A stretch of DNA of 64,000 nt from Channa striata (GCA_033026295.1 CM065170.1:35362496-35426495); one strand, 5' to 3'. Positions 34,084 to 47,189 are shown, counted from the first letter of the stretch. Notes: generated by a model from the letters alone, not told the origin. A program made the numbers and translations.

Positions 34084-36041
34084 CTATGAGAAAACAGGAA
34101 CACAGGAAGCTCATTCAGAGTTCTGGTTCGGTTCAGATGCAGAACAACTGCTGCCATTTACTGACCAGGTGCTTCACGACTCACTTCACAACCAAACAAT
34201 GTTAATCTGGAGACGACTTTACTGTAGCAAGAGAATAAGCTGCACTGTGTCAGTTTAACAGGAAGTTACATCAATGCTCGAACTGTCCCCAGAACAATGT
34301 CAGAGAACAGCTTCATTACCACAAATTATTACGTGAGCTACAGTCTGAAAGACATTTTATTTTGAGAGAAACGTGTGCCAGAGATTTTCAGGAAATAGAC
34401 AGTTAGCTAGAAATTATTATGGTTTATCTTTTAAAAAAAAGTTCTGCCTCTCAAATGCCAGAATTTATTGCCATTACCCCTCTAAAAGTCTGTGAGATGC
34501 TGATTTGCCTCGAGAACAGTAAATGAGGCGTCATTATTTATAATGGAATTAAGCGTCTGATTCAACAATTTCTTATTTTTATTAAACGGCCAGAAAGTGA
34601 CAAATATTCGGAGTTTCCAATTGTTTCCAGATGAACACTTGAAGCTGTAGTCTCCCAGTTCTCTAAAACCCCACATGGAAAAGGGCTCAAAAACTCCACC
34701 AGGACTTATTTGAACTGCAGAGCTGCACGAATCAGAGTGACCACAACCGGGTTTAAAGATCCTGTGGACTAAAACCAAAAGTCGTCTCTGTTCAGTGCTC
34801 GCATCTTCTCAATCCGTGTGCTTTTTCACAGGTTCTTTTGATGCCACTTAATCAGCAAAACATCAGTCATTAGGCTACAACTCTTTAATTGAAGCAGTTT
34901 AATAGATTTGTGTTTGTCTTGCAGCCTGTGCATTCCTATTTCTCTCTGAACGATAAATTGTAACAGATTCTTTCGAGTATCGAGAGTTTGTACGGTTACT
35001 GGTTGATGCAGAGCTGACTTGACATCTGCTGGTTTGTCATAATACCAGAGACACGTTTACAAGGTCTGCTGACCAATCAGTATGTTTTAAATTAAAATTA
35101 AAAATTAGAATAATAAATTAGAATAATTAAAAGACAAAGCAACAAATCTTAATTTTTGACAAGCTGGAACAGAGAAATATGTGGTATGTTTTGAAAGCAT
35201 GACTTAAATTACTGAATTTAGTGCAGCATTTTGGTGGGGTAGAAGTGTAATGTACCACGAAAGCACTAGTATCTTATATGTGAAGTACAGTAGTGCCTGC
35301 CTCCTCGGTACCGACGTGCTGCACCATCTGCACCACAGCAGCTCTGTGCGGGTCAGAGTCCTGCTCGTCTCTCTGCCCGTCCCGTGCACAGCTTACATTT
35401 GTGACTTAAATACGGACATCAGAAACCGCAGACAACCCAACACGTCTAGCTCCATTCACCCACGGTCAGGTATTTACTTTACCATCTACCTCCTCAGCAG
35501 ACGGTTTCATTTCATCTTTTCTATGATGGTAAAACATTTGTAGCTTCTGAGTCAGCCGCATGTATTGGATCCAGAGCCTGCTGGTCTAAGAATAGTGGTC
35601 TGTTGCTGATTCAGCGTGAACATCTGTTTTATAGCTTCTGGAAGCCATTAAACGTTTCACCTAAAGCAGAACTACAGGATAATTTGAGTCAACTGTTGGT
35701 CTGTGTTAACACTTACTGGTTCCATCAATATCTATTCTTCCATTATCTAAACTGCTTCGCCTGTTAAGTGCTGCAGAGGTGATAAAGCTGATCCCAGGTT
35801 TTATTAGGCAAGAGTCCAGTGGTTCACAGGGCCACACAGAGATGGAAAACTCTGCATACCTACTTAGAGTCTGACCCGTGAACATTATTACAGATTCGGA
35901 CTCCCAGAAGATATAAAACATTATTCTTCTGTGAATTTAGTTTTTTTTAAACCAGCTTAATTTCATCGGTGTGTATTCTGATAAGAACATTAAGTTTAGA
36001 TAGTTATGTAAAAAAATAAATCACATTTAGAGAAAACATAC

Positions 36042-36085
36042 CTGCAAATAAAGTGAGGAGCGTGAAAATGCAGATCACTCGCAAT
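36042..36085 (-). pseudogene. Leader exon of copy A
   Basis: The minus strand shows the hydrophobic leader (VICIFTLLTLFA-like reading, as in 41430-41473) followed by a gtatg donor. The next bases to the right belong to the start of unit B, so any first exon or promoter beyond has been replaced. Confidence 0.55.
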
Positions 36086-37747
36086 CAGTAGCATCAGAGG
36101 AGGGAGCAGCGGCAGCTAACTGCGCCAGGGCCCCGCCCCCCAAGTCAAAACACTTCAGACCACATGGCGCACGCTGAGACTCAGACAGGAAAGTGTGAGG
36201 AGTGATGGTACCAGTGCACAGGAAAGCGTGATCACCAGCAGTGCACCATGTGTGAAATGTCGGCAATGAGTCAGAAAAACTTTTTTTAAAAACTTTTTTC
36301 CAATTTTTATTGTAAGTTTTCTCTGCAGCTATAACATCCTTCAAAACAATCTATCATTAACTCAGGAGTCTTAAGGTTTCAGAGGCAGCTCGATGCAGCA
36401 TATATAAATGTAGAGATTATGGATAATAATAAAACCACCTCAGAGTTATAGAGTTGTAACAAACACTTTGGAAACAAATGTTTACATGAGGTTTAAAACA
36501 CAGCAGATTGTTTTCATAAAGTTAGTGAAATTCAGTATTCCACTGAAACACCCAGAGTACATTTCATAAATATTCAGATTATCATTTGGTTTCATGCCAA
36601 CACAGGAAAGTACAGAGCAGCTGGTACAAGTGAGCTGAGATGAAAACAAATGTGTCAAAAAGTGACGAAATCCAACCTGATACTGGCGTCAGTGCATCTT
36701 TACTCAGCTCATCATAAAATAGAACAATAAACGGTAAAACAAAAAAACATCTCTTCATGTAAGAAAATAAACTCCATTAAATACACACATATGTAGCAGA
36801 AAATATTTGTGGAGCTTAATGGTTCAACCAGTGTTTACACTTTTTTCAGAACAAATTCATTTTAAATGGTTTATACGCAACAATCAGCAGATTTTGTTGA
36901 ACTGAGATGGTGACTTGACACTAGAGGAGAACAAAACAATTATTTACCAGCTGTTTTAGCATTTATGCTTTGATAAAAAAAAAAAAGAACCAATCAATAA
37001 ATTATTCCAGTTCTAAATAATAAGGACACGTGCAGCTTGAGCCAAGTGACGAAAATAAAGCTGCTGAACAGCAGCAGAGGAACAAACACGTTGTTGTGTG
37101 CTGATGGAACTGGAAGTCGCTCAGTCAGTCACTGGTATGATGAAGCTGGTGCAGTGTACTTTGCATTTAATCATCTGCTGAATTCATAGTGTTGGGACCT
37201 AATCTCAACATAGAGAAGAAAAACTAGAAGCCAGACTGCAACAAAAGGTGAACTTGGTTCCGCCTGGACATGACTGAGAGGTTTGAATCTTCTTCTGAAA
37301 TAACTTAAAGCAGATGTGCGGCATGACTTCCTGTCCTAGTCTCTACTGACCTACATGAAGTCCCTGTCTTTGAGGAATTCTCCCGCCACCGTTGTCATGC
37401 CAAACTAACAGCATGTGATTTCTCTGTAACCAGCTCCAATTTGCAGTGTGTCAGGGACGTTCTGCTGCCTCTCAATACTCACTGCACGTAGCTTTAATCT
37501 GGACTTACATCAGTGGTTGGGAAGCTCACGAAGTGAACGTTCCACTAGGACAATGGTGAAAAGTATTTTAAAGCCTCCGTTTTAAATTTTTCATTGGCCC
37601 ACTAAACATCTAAATGTTGAATTTCTGCCTGGGTACAAGTTCCCTTTTTTTGTCTTGCTATTTGAGAGTTTTTCTTTAGAGTTCCCTGAGCCTCTGATGA
37701 TGACCTGAAGGTTTAGCTCTGTTCGTTACCAGCTGTGTCTCATCCCT

Positions 37748-38407
37748 TGTTACGATATTTGTATTGTTCTTTTTCAGCTGTGTTTAGTGGGAGTGTTTTT
37801 GAGTGGGAGTGAGTGCTCTTTGCTGAGTGGATCTGTTTGTGTGAGCTGTAGGTGCCATCTCTGATTGGCTGGACTGGGGGGGCAGTGCCGGAGCTGATTG
37901 GTCCAATTACCTTGCTATTTAAGAAGTCTGGTTCCAATCACCACGGGGGCTTCTCTGACTGCAATGGTTCTGTCCTCAGCTTCCAACCCATGTTTGAGCT
38001 TTTTAGTGAATTGTTAGTCATTTAGTAGGATTGGTGCCATTTTGAGTATTTGTTTGTATATGTGGTAAATAGTATTAATAGCATCATCTTTAATCTGTGA
38101 ATATGACCTGTATAAAGTAGGGTGAACTGCCATTTTCCTTTCCACTGTTTTGTCGGGTTAGGGTTAGTTCATGTCTTTCTGTTTTGTGGCTTAGGGACTA
38201 GTCAGCACTGTCATTGGGAAATTGATTCTTTAGTTTCTTGTTTTGGCCTTGGTTTACCCTGAGTTTCACTATTTCACTGTGTTATAGAATAAATTGGACT
38301 CTTTACACGTACATTTGAGTTTTGGATTTTAATCTGGGGAACGGGGAGGGAACAACCTCACTTTAACTTGTGTGTTGCGCTCCCAACTCCTAGACAGGGG
38401 CCTAACA
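37748..38407 (+). mobile_element. Solo LTR, 660 bp (unit B)
   Basis: Same TGTTA...TAACA bounded element and same length as in unit A, differing at a handful of bases. Left flank ccct; right flank ccca. Confidence 0.66.
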
Positions 38408-38523
38408 CCCAGAAACCAGAACTGAGCCTGAAGATGCAGACGCAAGGTCAAACTTTAGCCATTTTGTTTGCAGATAATGAATGAATGAAAGCAGCAGTGG
38501 AGTTCCATCACCTGTGTGCAGTT

Positions 38524-41473
38524 TCATGGTGAAAGCAGCAGAGAGAGAGGAACAGAGAGCAGAGCCACGTAGAGGGACATTTGAGACACGAACGCAGCAC
38601 CTGATGGTCCCTTACCAGCAGCAGCAGTAGTAGTGGTGACAGTCGGAGGAGTAGACACCTTCACTGCATATTTATCTGCAACATGGACAGTGACCAGCTT
38701 AGGCATATTATTCTAGACTCCCAAACAGTATTTGAAGTTTGACCAACAATCTTTTTAATGTCTGAAAACATGAAGGGGATAACAGGACAGGTCTCGCTGT
38801 GTTCCCAGATCTCTAAGATTAGCATAAAATCACTGTTGCTGACAAGTGATGGACAAAAGACTAAAAGTTGTAGTTTTAAATGTTGAAGCTGCTTCACACT
38901 AAAGCGGTTCATTTTCTGCCAGTTTAAACATTGCTTAGTCTTTTACATACAAAAACTATCTCCGACATTTCCTCCATAGTTGATCATAATGATTTAAATC
39001 CAAATGTACAAAAGTGTGTAATACACAATCTAGTTCAGCAGGTGTCAGTGTTACTGTCCAAACGCTGAACCTCGAGGACAACTCGCCCACCATGATTCTT
39101 TGGGTTCACTTTACACCCACCTGAGACTGAGAGGGTGACTTTTCTGGTAAAGCCCACTGGCTGGACGTCACATTGGTAGACTCCACTGTCCGACTTCTGC
39201 AGGTTGGAAAGAACAATGGAGAAGTTTCCTGCCTTGTAGAGATCAGGGAAACTTGTCACTCGATCTCTGAATTTTGGGTTCTGCCATGACGTTTCTGGTA
39301 CATTATTTTTTATGTCCAACACGACGTTGTCATCCTTGTCCCTCCAGAAGGCTGAGACTTTATTAGGGAGGTCTTCCTCTCTGTAGACACAGGACAGCAG
39401 GACGTCGCCTCCAATATCCCCAGTGGCTTGGCCATTCGAGTTTACTATGAGAAAACAGGAACACAGGAAGCTCATTCAGAGTTCTGGTTCGGTTCAGATG
39501 CAGAACAACTGCTGCCATTTACTGACCAGGTGCTTCACGACTCACTTCACAACCAAACAATGTTAATCTGGAGACGACTTTACTGTAGCAAGAGAATAAG
39601 CTGCACTGTGTCAGTTTAACAGGAAGTTACATCAATGCTCGAACTGTCCCCAGAACAATGTCAGAGAACAGCTTCATTACCACAAATTATTACGTGAGCT
39701 ACAGTCTGAAAGACATTTTATTTTGAGAGAAACGTGTGCCAGAGATTTTCAGGAAATAGACAGTTAGCTAGAAATTATTATGGTTTATCTTTTAAAAAAA
39801 AAGTTCTGCCTCTCAAATGCCAGAATTTATTGCCATTACCCCTCTAAAAGTCTGTGAGATGCTGATTTGCCTCGAGAACAGTAAATGAGGCGTCATTATT
39901 TATAATGGAATTAAGCGTCTGGTTCAACAATTTCTTATTTTTATTAAACGGCCAGAAAGTGACAAATATTCGGAGTTTCCAATTGTTTCCAGATGAACAC
40001 TTGAAGCTGGAGTCTCCCAGTTCTCTAAAACCCCACATGGAAAAGGGCTCAAAAACTCCACCAGGACTTATTCGAACTGCAGAGCTGCACGAATCAGAGT
40101 GACCACAACCGGGTTTAAAGATCACGTGGACTAAAACCAAAAGTCGTCTCTGTTCAGTGCTCGCATCTTCTCAATCCGTTTGCTTTTTCACAGGTTCTTT
40201 TGATGCCACTTAATCAGAAAAACATCAGTCATTAGGCTACAACTCTTTAATTGAAGCAGTTTAATAGATTTGTGTTTGTCTTGCAGCCTGTGCATTCCTA
40301 TTTCTCTCTGAACGATGAATTGTAACAGATTCTTTCGAGTATCGAGAGTTTGTACGGTTACTGGTTGATGCAGAGCTGACTTGACATCTGCTGGTTTGTC
40401 ATAATACCAGAGACACGTTTACAAGGTCTGCTGACCAATCAGTATGTTTTAAATTAAAATTAAAAATTAGAATAATAAATTAGAATAATTAAAAGACAAA
40501 GCAACAAATCTTAATTTTTGACAAGCTGGAACAGAGAAATATGTGGTATGTTTTAAAAGCATGACTTAAATTACTGAATTTAGTGCAGCATTTTGGTGGG
40601 GTAGAAGTGTAATGTACCACGAAAGCACTAGTATCTTATATGTGAAGTACAGTAGTGCCTGCCTCCTCGGTACCGACGTGCTGCACCATCTGCACCACAG
40701 CAGCTCTGTGCGGGTCAGAGTCCTGCTCGTCTCTCTGCCCGTCCCGTGCACAGCTTACATTTGTGACTTAAATACGGACATCAGAAACCGCAGACAACCC
40801 AACACCTTTACCAACGGTCAAGGATTTACTTCTAGCCCACGATCTTCCTCAGCAGACGCTTTCATTTCATCTTTTCTATGATGGTAAAACATTTGTAGCT
40901 TCTGAGTCAGCCTCATGTATTGGATCCAGAGCCTGCTGGTCTAAGAATAGTGGTCTGTTGCTGATTCAGCGTGAACATCTGTTTTATAGCTTCCGGAAGC
41001 CATTAAACGTTTCACCTAAAGCACAACTACAGGATAATTTGAGTCAACTGTTGGTCTCTGTGTTAACACTTACTGGTTCCATCAACATCTATTCTTCCAT
41101 TATCTAAACTGCTTCGCCTGTTAAGTGCTGCAGAGGTGATGAAGCTGATCCCAGGTTTTATTAGGCAAGAGTCCAGTGGTTCACAGGGCCACACAGAGAT
41201 GGAAAACTCTGCATACCTCCTTAGAGTCTGATCCGTGAACATTAATACAAACAGATTCGGACTCCCAGAAGATATAAAACTTTTCTTTTACACAGATACC
41301 CACAAAACTCTATTCTTCTGTGAATTTAGTTTTTTTAAACCAGCTTAATTTCAGTGAGGTGTATTCTGATAAGAACGTTAAGTTTAGATAGTTATGTAAA
41401 AAAATGAATCACATTTAGAGAAAACGTACCTGCAAATAAAGTGAGGAGCGTGAAAATGCAGATTACTCGCAAT
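38524..41473 (-). CDS. Single V-set Ig protein, probably GPI-anchored (copy B)
   Basis: Three minus-strand exons with phase-1 joins: leader 41430-41473 (LRVICIFTLLTLFA), V domain 39121-39444, and stalk/C-terminus 38524-38675. The V exon has Cys in VLLSCVYREED, AFWRDKDDNVVLDI, and DSGVYQCDV with the second Cys, a B7/butyrophilin-like V-set. The last exon is Thr-rich (STPPTVTTTTAAAG) and ends in a hydrophobic tail (LYVALLSVPLSLLLSP) with no charged cytoplasmic part, as in GPI-anchor signals. All splice sites are GT-AG. The first Met is not in the leader exon I can see, so an upstream exon or different start is needed. It would be displayed at the cell surface. Confidence 0.72.
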
Positions 41474-41478
41474 CTGTG

Positions 41479-42227
41479 GATGAAACAAATAAGTCAAATT
41501 AATAAATTGTTGAACACACGTTTCTGGCCTCACACTGAAGTGACTTGGTTAATCAACTTGGCACAATGTCAAAATTGTGATCCTCTTTTTAAGTTCCTCT
41601 TTTTTCTATTAGCACAATACTCATAAAAGAAATCAAGATCAATCTGTCTGCTACAAATTGTATTTATCACAAATGTTACAAATTTGTATGTTTTAATTTT
41701 CCTCCGTCCTTGACTATAAAACCAAACATTAAGTGGATTGTATTATTTTGCATAAACTCATAACACAGCTAAAACCTGCAGCACATTTTGTCTGTATTAC
41801 GTAATAAAACACCAACGTGACACTTTTAATGTAGTGGGATTTTAAACAGGTTCTGTCACCTCAGCATTTAAAATGACTTAAAAGTGAAATTACTTTATTA
41901 AAAGCTTAATAAAGTTTAAATGCAAACCTCCCTGCATTTTTCGGCACTGCAAATATCCGACAGCTTCAGTTACTTTTGCAGATGCAGATTTTAAAATCAT
42001 AATTGGATCTTCTAATAAACACTGATGGATTACTGGGGGTGAGTGGGTAGAATCAGCTCCACCTCGAAGTGAAGGTCCGTCAAAGAAAAACTGACGTGAA
42101 CTGGCCTTTATGAAAGTTAAAACAATAATTGAAGCTACTCTGTCTAATTTTCACAGACAGGAGATTAATTAGAGCCATTAAAAAGCTGCGAGCTCGTTCC
42201 CAGTTCAACGTCTGTGATCGAGGAGAA
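41479..42227. other. Intergenic, no gene seen
   Basis: AT-rich sequence upstream (on the minus strand) of the GPI-type Ig gene; its promoter or first exon should lie here but I cannot pick it out. Confidence 0.35.
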
Positions 42228-42850
42228 ACAAACTGCGTCACCGGGGGACGATGGCCCGTTAACCGTTAGCCACAGGAGCTAACGCGGGCTAACATCGGCT
42301 GGTCCGCTGTTTCCGACGGAGACACGTTTTCATTTTTATCCACCGCATTCACCAACTGACCTCCTCAAAACGCCCATTTCGTGTCTAAAGATCGTCTAGG
42401 ATCGTTGTGTAGAGTTACACTCTCCGAAATTAGTGTTTTTCCACGGTAACTAGCTAAGCCAAACCTGTGCTCTGCATGCTCCTACGTAAGCGGAAGTGTT
42501 ATGACGTTACATCCGCCACGCTTGTTTTTTTTTATCTCTTGATATAAAATTAATATAAAATGAATAAAGTTGTTTTTTAGAAGATTTAAGATGGATTTTC
42601 CAGCTTTAGTAGTTGTACTTTTGGGCCACTCATTTAAACTCATCCGGGAGTTTAAATGAGTTTTTCTGACCCCGTCCGCAAAACTTACGCCAACATGTTG
42701 GGAATTTTGGGCCTGCAATAAACGCATTAATGAAAATGAAAATGTTCACGTGATTTTTTTGCGTTGTTTCATCACCTTTCAACAAATCCACTCGTCTCCA
42801 CTCGTCTTCTTCCGGCACCACGTGGTGTTACGGCAGAATCTGTGTCCGTT
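42228..42850. promoter_or_regulatory. CpG-rich promoter-like segment without an assigned gene
   Basis: CpG dinucleotides are dense compared with the surroundings. Recognisable words are GCGGAAGTG (ETS) at 42490-42498, TGACGT (CRE half) at 42501-42506, and the palindrome CACCACGTGGTG (E-box) at 42816-42827. Such combinations mark housekeeping-type fish promoters, but no adjacent coding exon is recognisable on either strand. Confidence 0.35.
42628..42661. repeat. Perfect 14-bp inverted repeat (hairpin)
   Basis: ACTCATTTAAACTC is followed after six bases by its exact reverse complement. It could be a MITE end, cruciform or RNA hairpin; nothing decides between them. Confidence 0.6.
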
Positions 42851-45800
42851 AGATTCAGTGACGGACGGTCCCGCTGACGGGTCCGCCTGGGGAAACAGAA
42901 AACAGGAAGTTGAATCAGTGAAGCAGGTAACACCTGCGCAGGTCACACAAAACAGAACATCACCTGATTCATTTAGTAAGCTGCAAAATAAACGATTGGT
43001 CGTTTTGTGTCCACTCACTCATTAATGTGTGTGATATTCAAAAGCAAATTAATTAATCAATTAAAGACCAATATCATGCAGAAATGCAAACCTGTGACAG
43101 CTCAGTTTGTATGTGGGTCTCTCATTATTTGCAGGTGGTTTTATAGCTCTTTTTTATGCACTTTTCTTCCTTCATGTGATCTGTCAGTAGCCTACTGATG
43201 TACCATTTACCAGGATTACTCGTCTCCGTGCATCCGGCAGCTTCTGTTACTTTGCAGAAACAACAAACACTGATACGACATGAAGTGCTGCCTGTCTGGT
43301 AACTCTGATCTCTGACCTTTGTTTTTAACCAGCTCTGATAATGTTTCTTGGTGTGATTTTTTGCCTTCAAATGCTGTTGTGAGTTTCATTAATGCCGTGG
43401 CCTCATCAGGAAATGAAACAAAAATGCTGATCGTTCTCCACAGGAACCAGTGGGAGATCGGCTTTCCGAAGTGCTTCTATCTCTGAATCTAAACATGCGC
43501 CTGGACATTTCAGATTCCTGCCGAAACACGTCTCTGCAGGAGTTAAACATTCCATCAGCATTGTCAGTGCGAAGGAACGATGCGTGTGTCAACATGTAGA
43601 CAGACGGAGCTGTTGGACAGTTTGTACTCAGCCCTGGGAAATGTCTATACAGCTGCCAGAACCTTCTGTGCACAAATATTCAAACATATATAAAATGTCC
43701 AGATCATCTGATCTGCCGTTGTTATGCTCTTTGGCTGTTAAAGCTCTGTGCTCTGCCTTCATGCAAGAAACATCAGCGTTTTTTGGAACTTTTTTAACCT
43801 GCGCCACTAACTGTGCTGTGGTTTGAACGTCCATAACGTCGCCTCGTCATAATTCTGCTCAGTTACAAACACACACAGATCTAACCGGACTAAAGCTTTC
43901 TCACAGACAACATATTATTAGCATTTGCTCTGTGTTTTGGCAGAGATCAAACTCACCACACTGTCCAAACGCTCCTCTTCTCTCTGAATCGGTGCGACAG
44001 AATATCACATGGATCACAAACTTTTACCAAAGAAGAAGTGAGTGGACGAGAGAGGAACAGAAACCCGAGTGTTCAGAGCTCAGTTGACTGTAAAAAGAGT
44101 TTTGGAAGCTTTGGGGCTCGACTCCACTGTGTGATCAGCCAGTTTTCCGTGCTCAGCTGTGCCCCTGGATGAACGTCCCCTCTTGGTTTTGTGTAAACCC
44201 CAGGGGCGGATCTAGACGCTTCGACCGAAGTGAATGTTTCCAAATGCAGAGTCTGAAGAGGAAGGAGCATTTGTCTAAGCATATCTGTCTGTGTGTCTTC
44301 AGACTCGTTCACTTCCTTAAAGAGACAGCTCTTTACGGAACTGCCTACACACACACACTCCCCCTACAGCTTTGCAGCAAAAGTCACTTTCACGAGTTGG
44401 ACTGAAGTGTTTCTTCAGACCTGCAAGAAAAAAAATCATTTTCTCTGTGGATAAACAACACGCTCAGTCCTCCACACTGACACATTCCGTGTGATTCACC
44501 CTCTGCCCCTTCAGCATGTGGACAAAGTATCATCACCACAGAGTAGAAAAACTTTGTCACAGGTGCTACAACGGAAAGTTAAAGCATTAAAATGTTTTAC
44601 AATGACCAAAAGTAAAAAAGTGCTCACTTGCACAACGATGGTATGTACACGTGTGCAAGAGGCTGCAAATGTTACACACACACGTACGTCTGTCAGTGTG
44701 TGATCAGTATGATTCATGCTGATTTACTGTGATTCAGATGGAAACAAACAATTCTGTTTTTCATGTGACAAGAACAAGCAGGAAGAGGCATCTGTGCTCA
44801 GTGGGAGGAGCAGCAGAACCACAGGGTCAGTGGTTTGACTCCCGGTTCCCACCCTACAGTCCGCCTCCTCCACAACATGCTGGAGAGACATATTAGCCCA
44901 ACAACGTCCAGAACCCTGTCAGTGTCCACCCACAGCACAGGAGCTTCCTCCTGTCAGAGCCTGTGTGTTTGTCCACACAAGGTCACTGATTAATGTGAAC
45001 CGGTTTGGCAACACACTTATCAGACTCCAAAGGTCAGGGGGTGAGCAGACTTCCAAAGTTCAGGATTCACTTCATCTTTCCTGTCAGCGTCCTCCAGCTG
45101 TCTGCTTCACTTTGTATCACAGGAGGTGAATGTTGTTTTTAGGCTGCAGAAAAGAAATCAGTCAAATGTTCAGCGAGGACGTGTGACCTTCACATGTTTG
45201 ACATCAGTCAGATCTGTTAAGAAGCTTTGAGCACTTACACACAGACACACACACTGCAGCTTCCTGTTGTGAGCTGCTTCCTCTCTGTGCACAGCCCAGT
45301 TCCCTGTCCTGGTCTGAAGGCTTCAGTCGGACACTAAACAAGTCCAGGCTGTGAGCCCTGCTGGATTCTTTATGGAGACCAACAGCACCAAATATAATCA
45401 CCACAGTCCGGCATCACTTTACACCGTGTGACGCTGGTTGTTTTTACACCCTGCAGTTCTCTGAATTCATCCGTGTTGTAGTTTCTGATGCAGGAAACCT
45501 CGTTCCTCAAAGCGCCACTCACTCAGAAAGTCTGCACAGATACTCAGCAAAGCAGCTGCTGGACTCTGTGCGCCTCGGTGGAACATGTCCCAGTCCGTCA
45601 CTGTGTCAGTAAACATGTCTGTGTCTCTGAACTGCACTTCGCTGAGGCGCAGTCTGGTCTGCCTGCACGTCTTTGTGATGATCATGTGATTTCACCACAG
45701 CCTGGAAGGATGTGAGCGGCAGGTTTGTCTCTGCTTCAGCTGCTGTGGTGTCTGCATGTGTGGACGGAGTGTGACGGGACGTCCTTTTCACCTGCATCAG

Positions 45801-46249
45801 AGGAATGTGGTCATTCAAACTGAATTTGGTTGCAGAGCAGTTGAAGCAGTTTCCTGGGACTGTGAAGTGCATCAGTCCAAGGTGTCCTCTGGGCCGTGGT
45901 CTCCATCCAGACCTCGTTGAAGGAGCACAGAGTCTCACCAGAATAAAGACCAAATGTAGTCCAGCTGTAAACAGTTTACTTTACAAGGTAAAGCAGCACT
46001 GTCTTTACCTATACATAACTCAGTATGGATTATTTCCAACAAACATTTATTTCAAGTTCTAACTATACTTCACTCTGCCATCGTATACTACGCTGCTCAG
46101 GCAGATAGACGCCCACCCTCCCAGTCCTGAAATCCCTGACAGCGGACTGAGCATCTTTTTGTACATCACTGCCTCCCACTGGTTGCGTAAAAAAACCCAC
46201 TGTTACCTGTAACGTGTCTCACACTCCAAAAACTGTTCTCCGTCTGTTA
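42851..46249. other. Long intergenic stretch, no gene seen
   Basis: About 3.4 kb with only short, motif-free open frames. Minor points: CAGGGGCGGATCTAGA near 44203 resembles a hAT-type transposon end but has no partner, and 44797-44880 holds a GTTTGACTCC B-box-like word. No TM, V or tail exon could be recognised. Confidence 0.4.
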
Positions 46250-46490
46250 GAGGGACATGCAGGACGACGTCGTTCTGCACATCATGGACAGCAGCCGGTT
46301 TGTTGACTTTCAGTTCAGCAGAACTTCAGTCGTCATGTGAACAGTGTCTCTGATCTGTATGAGACAGGAAAGTCCCTCGTCCTGAAGAACCTGCAGCAGT
46401 CAGGCAGTGGACACTATCACTAACTGTTCCAATGCTGAGGATCCTCTGTGGATCAGTGTCTCTGTGCTGTCACAGTGACACCTGCTGGAC
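46250..46490 (+). pseudogene. Decayed V-set exon
   Basis: Fragments of a type 2 V domain remain: GACGTCGTTCTGCACAT (strand after the first Cys region), a reading like LYETGKSLVLKNLQQSGSG at 46352-46420, and downstream sequence (GGATCAGTGTCTCTGTGCTGT) like that following the exon at 59306. Stops and frameshifts are present and there is no acceptor. Confidence 0.5.
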
Positions 46491-47189
46491 TTTGTTAAAA
46501 CCCACAAACTCTTAATTTGTCTTTCAGGTGGGTGTTGAGCACCGGTTCACATCAGCTCCATCTGTGTCTGCACAGACAAACAGAACAAATTCTAAAAACG
46601 CACCAATCAGTGATCAATTCTGGATGCAATAAAATGTTGGAGCTGATTGTTGTCCAGCTGTCCTTCTGTTGTCTGTCTATGCTTCTTCTTCCATGAGCCT
46701 ACAACACATGATGGAAGTTTATCAGTTTATTAATGTGCAGACAAAATGTAGATTGTGGCTTTTTCATGTGCTCATCATTGTCCAGCACCTTGTTGGTGTT
46801 GAACTCTCTAAACTTTATCACAATGTACCTGAAAACCAGATAAACTGAGTGTGGAGGCCACACCCCCAGCCAATCAGAGAAGAGGCTCATGAATATGCGC
46901 TGAAAGTCAAACCTTATGATATAACTTCTAAACGGGCCTGGAAAGACCGACTGGGATCTAAGGGGGTTTAAGAATCTTTGTGTGAATCAGGTTCTGCGGC
47001 AGTTACTAATGAAGATTTAGGAAAATTAGTTTGACTGTAACACCAGCTCATTAAACAAACGTCCCCTTTTCTTTTCTGCACATTATTGTCTTTGTTTCAC
47101 CTGGACACGATCGCGTTCAGGGAAACTTCTACCTTCCTGCCGCTCCTGTACAAGCTCTTTTTTACTAGTCCGTGCTTTTCTGTGAACAC
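46491..47189. other. Intergenic, no gene seen
   Basis: About 700 bases between a decayed V exon and the first promoter-like module of the type 1 cluster. Nothing recognisable. Confidence 0.4.

Larger units (their letters stand above)
32313..36085. repeat. Tandem segmental duplication, left unit (A)
   Basis: Three blocks are near-identical to the following unit: 32330-32825 with 36100-36660, 32836-33658 with 37584-38407, and 33660-36085 with 39029-41473. Unit A lacks the equivalents of 36667-37580 and 38408-39028, so it has lost about 1.5 kb. It contains a broken V exon and a leader exon of the minus-strand Ig gene. Confidence 0.85.
36086..41478. repeat. Tandem segmental duplication, right unit (B)
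   Basis: The longer copy of the duplication, carrying the complete minus-strand Ig gene. Sequence 36667-37580 and 38408-39028 is present only here. Identity to unit A over shared blocks is very high by eye, including non-coding sequence, which points to a recent duplication. Confidence 0.85.

Noticed and set aside
34067..34258. Short plus-strand frame repeated identically at 39428-39619
   Set aside because: Identity comes from the segmental duplication; the frame overlaps the start of the minus-strand V exon and its intron and has no motif.
44203..44220. CAGGGGCGGATCTAGA, like the end of a hAT transposon
   Set aside because: No inverted partner or 8-bp target duplication was found within several kb.
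44797..44890. tRNA-derived SINE-like segment with a B-box-like word
   Set aside because: No convincing A box, no repeat tail and no second copy in the window; similar weak words at 11950 and 22740 were treated the same way.
45606..45953. Minus-strand frame of 115 residues
   Set aside because: No family motif, no splice context and composition like non-coding sequence.
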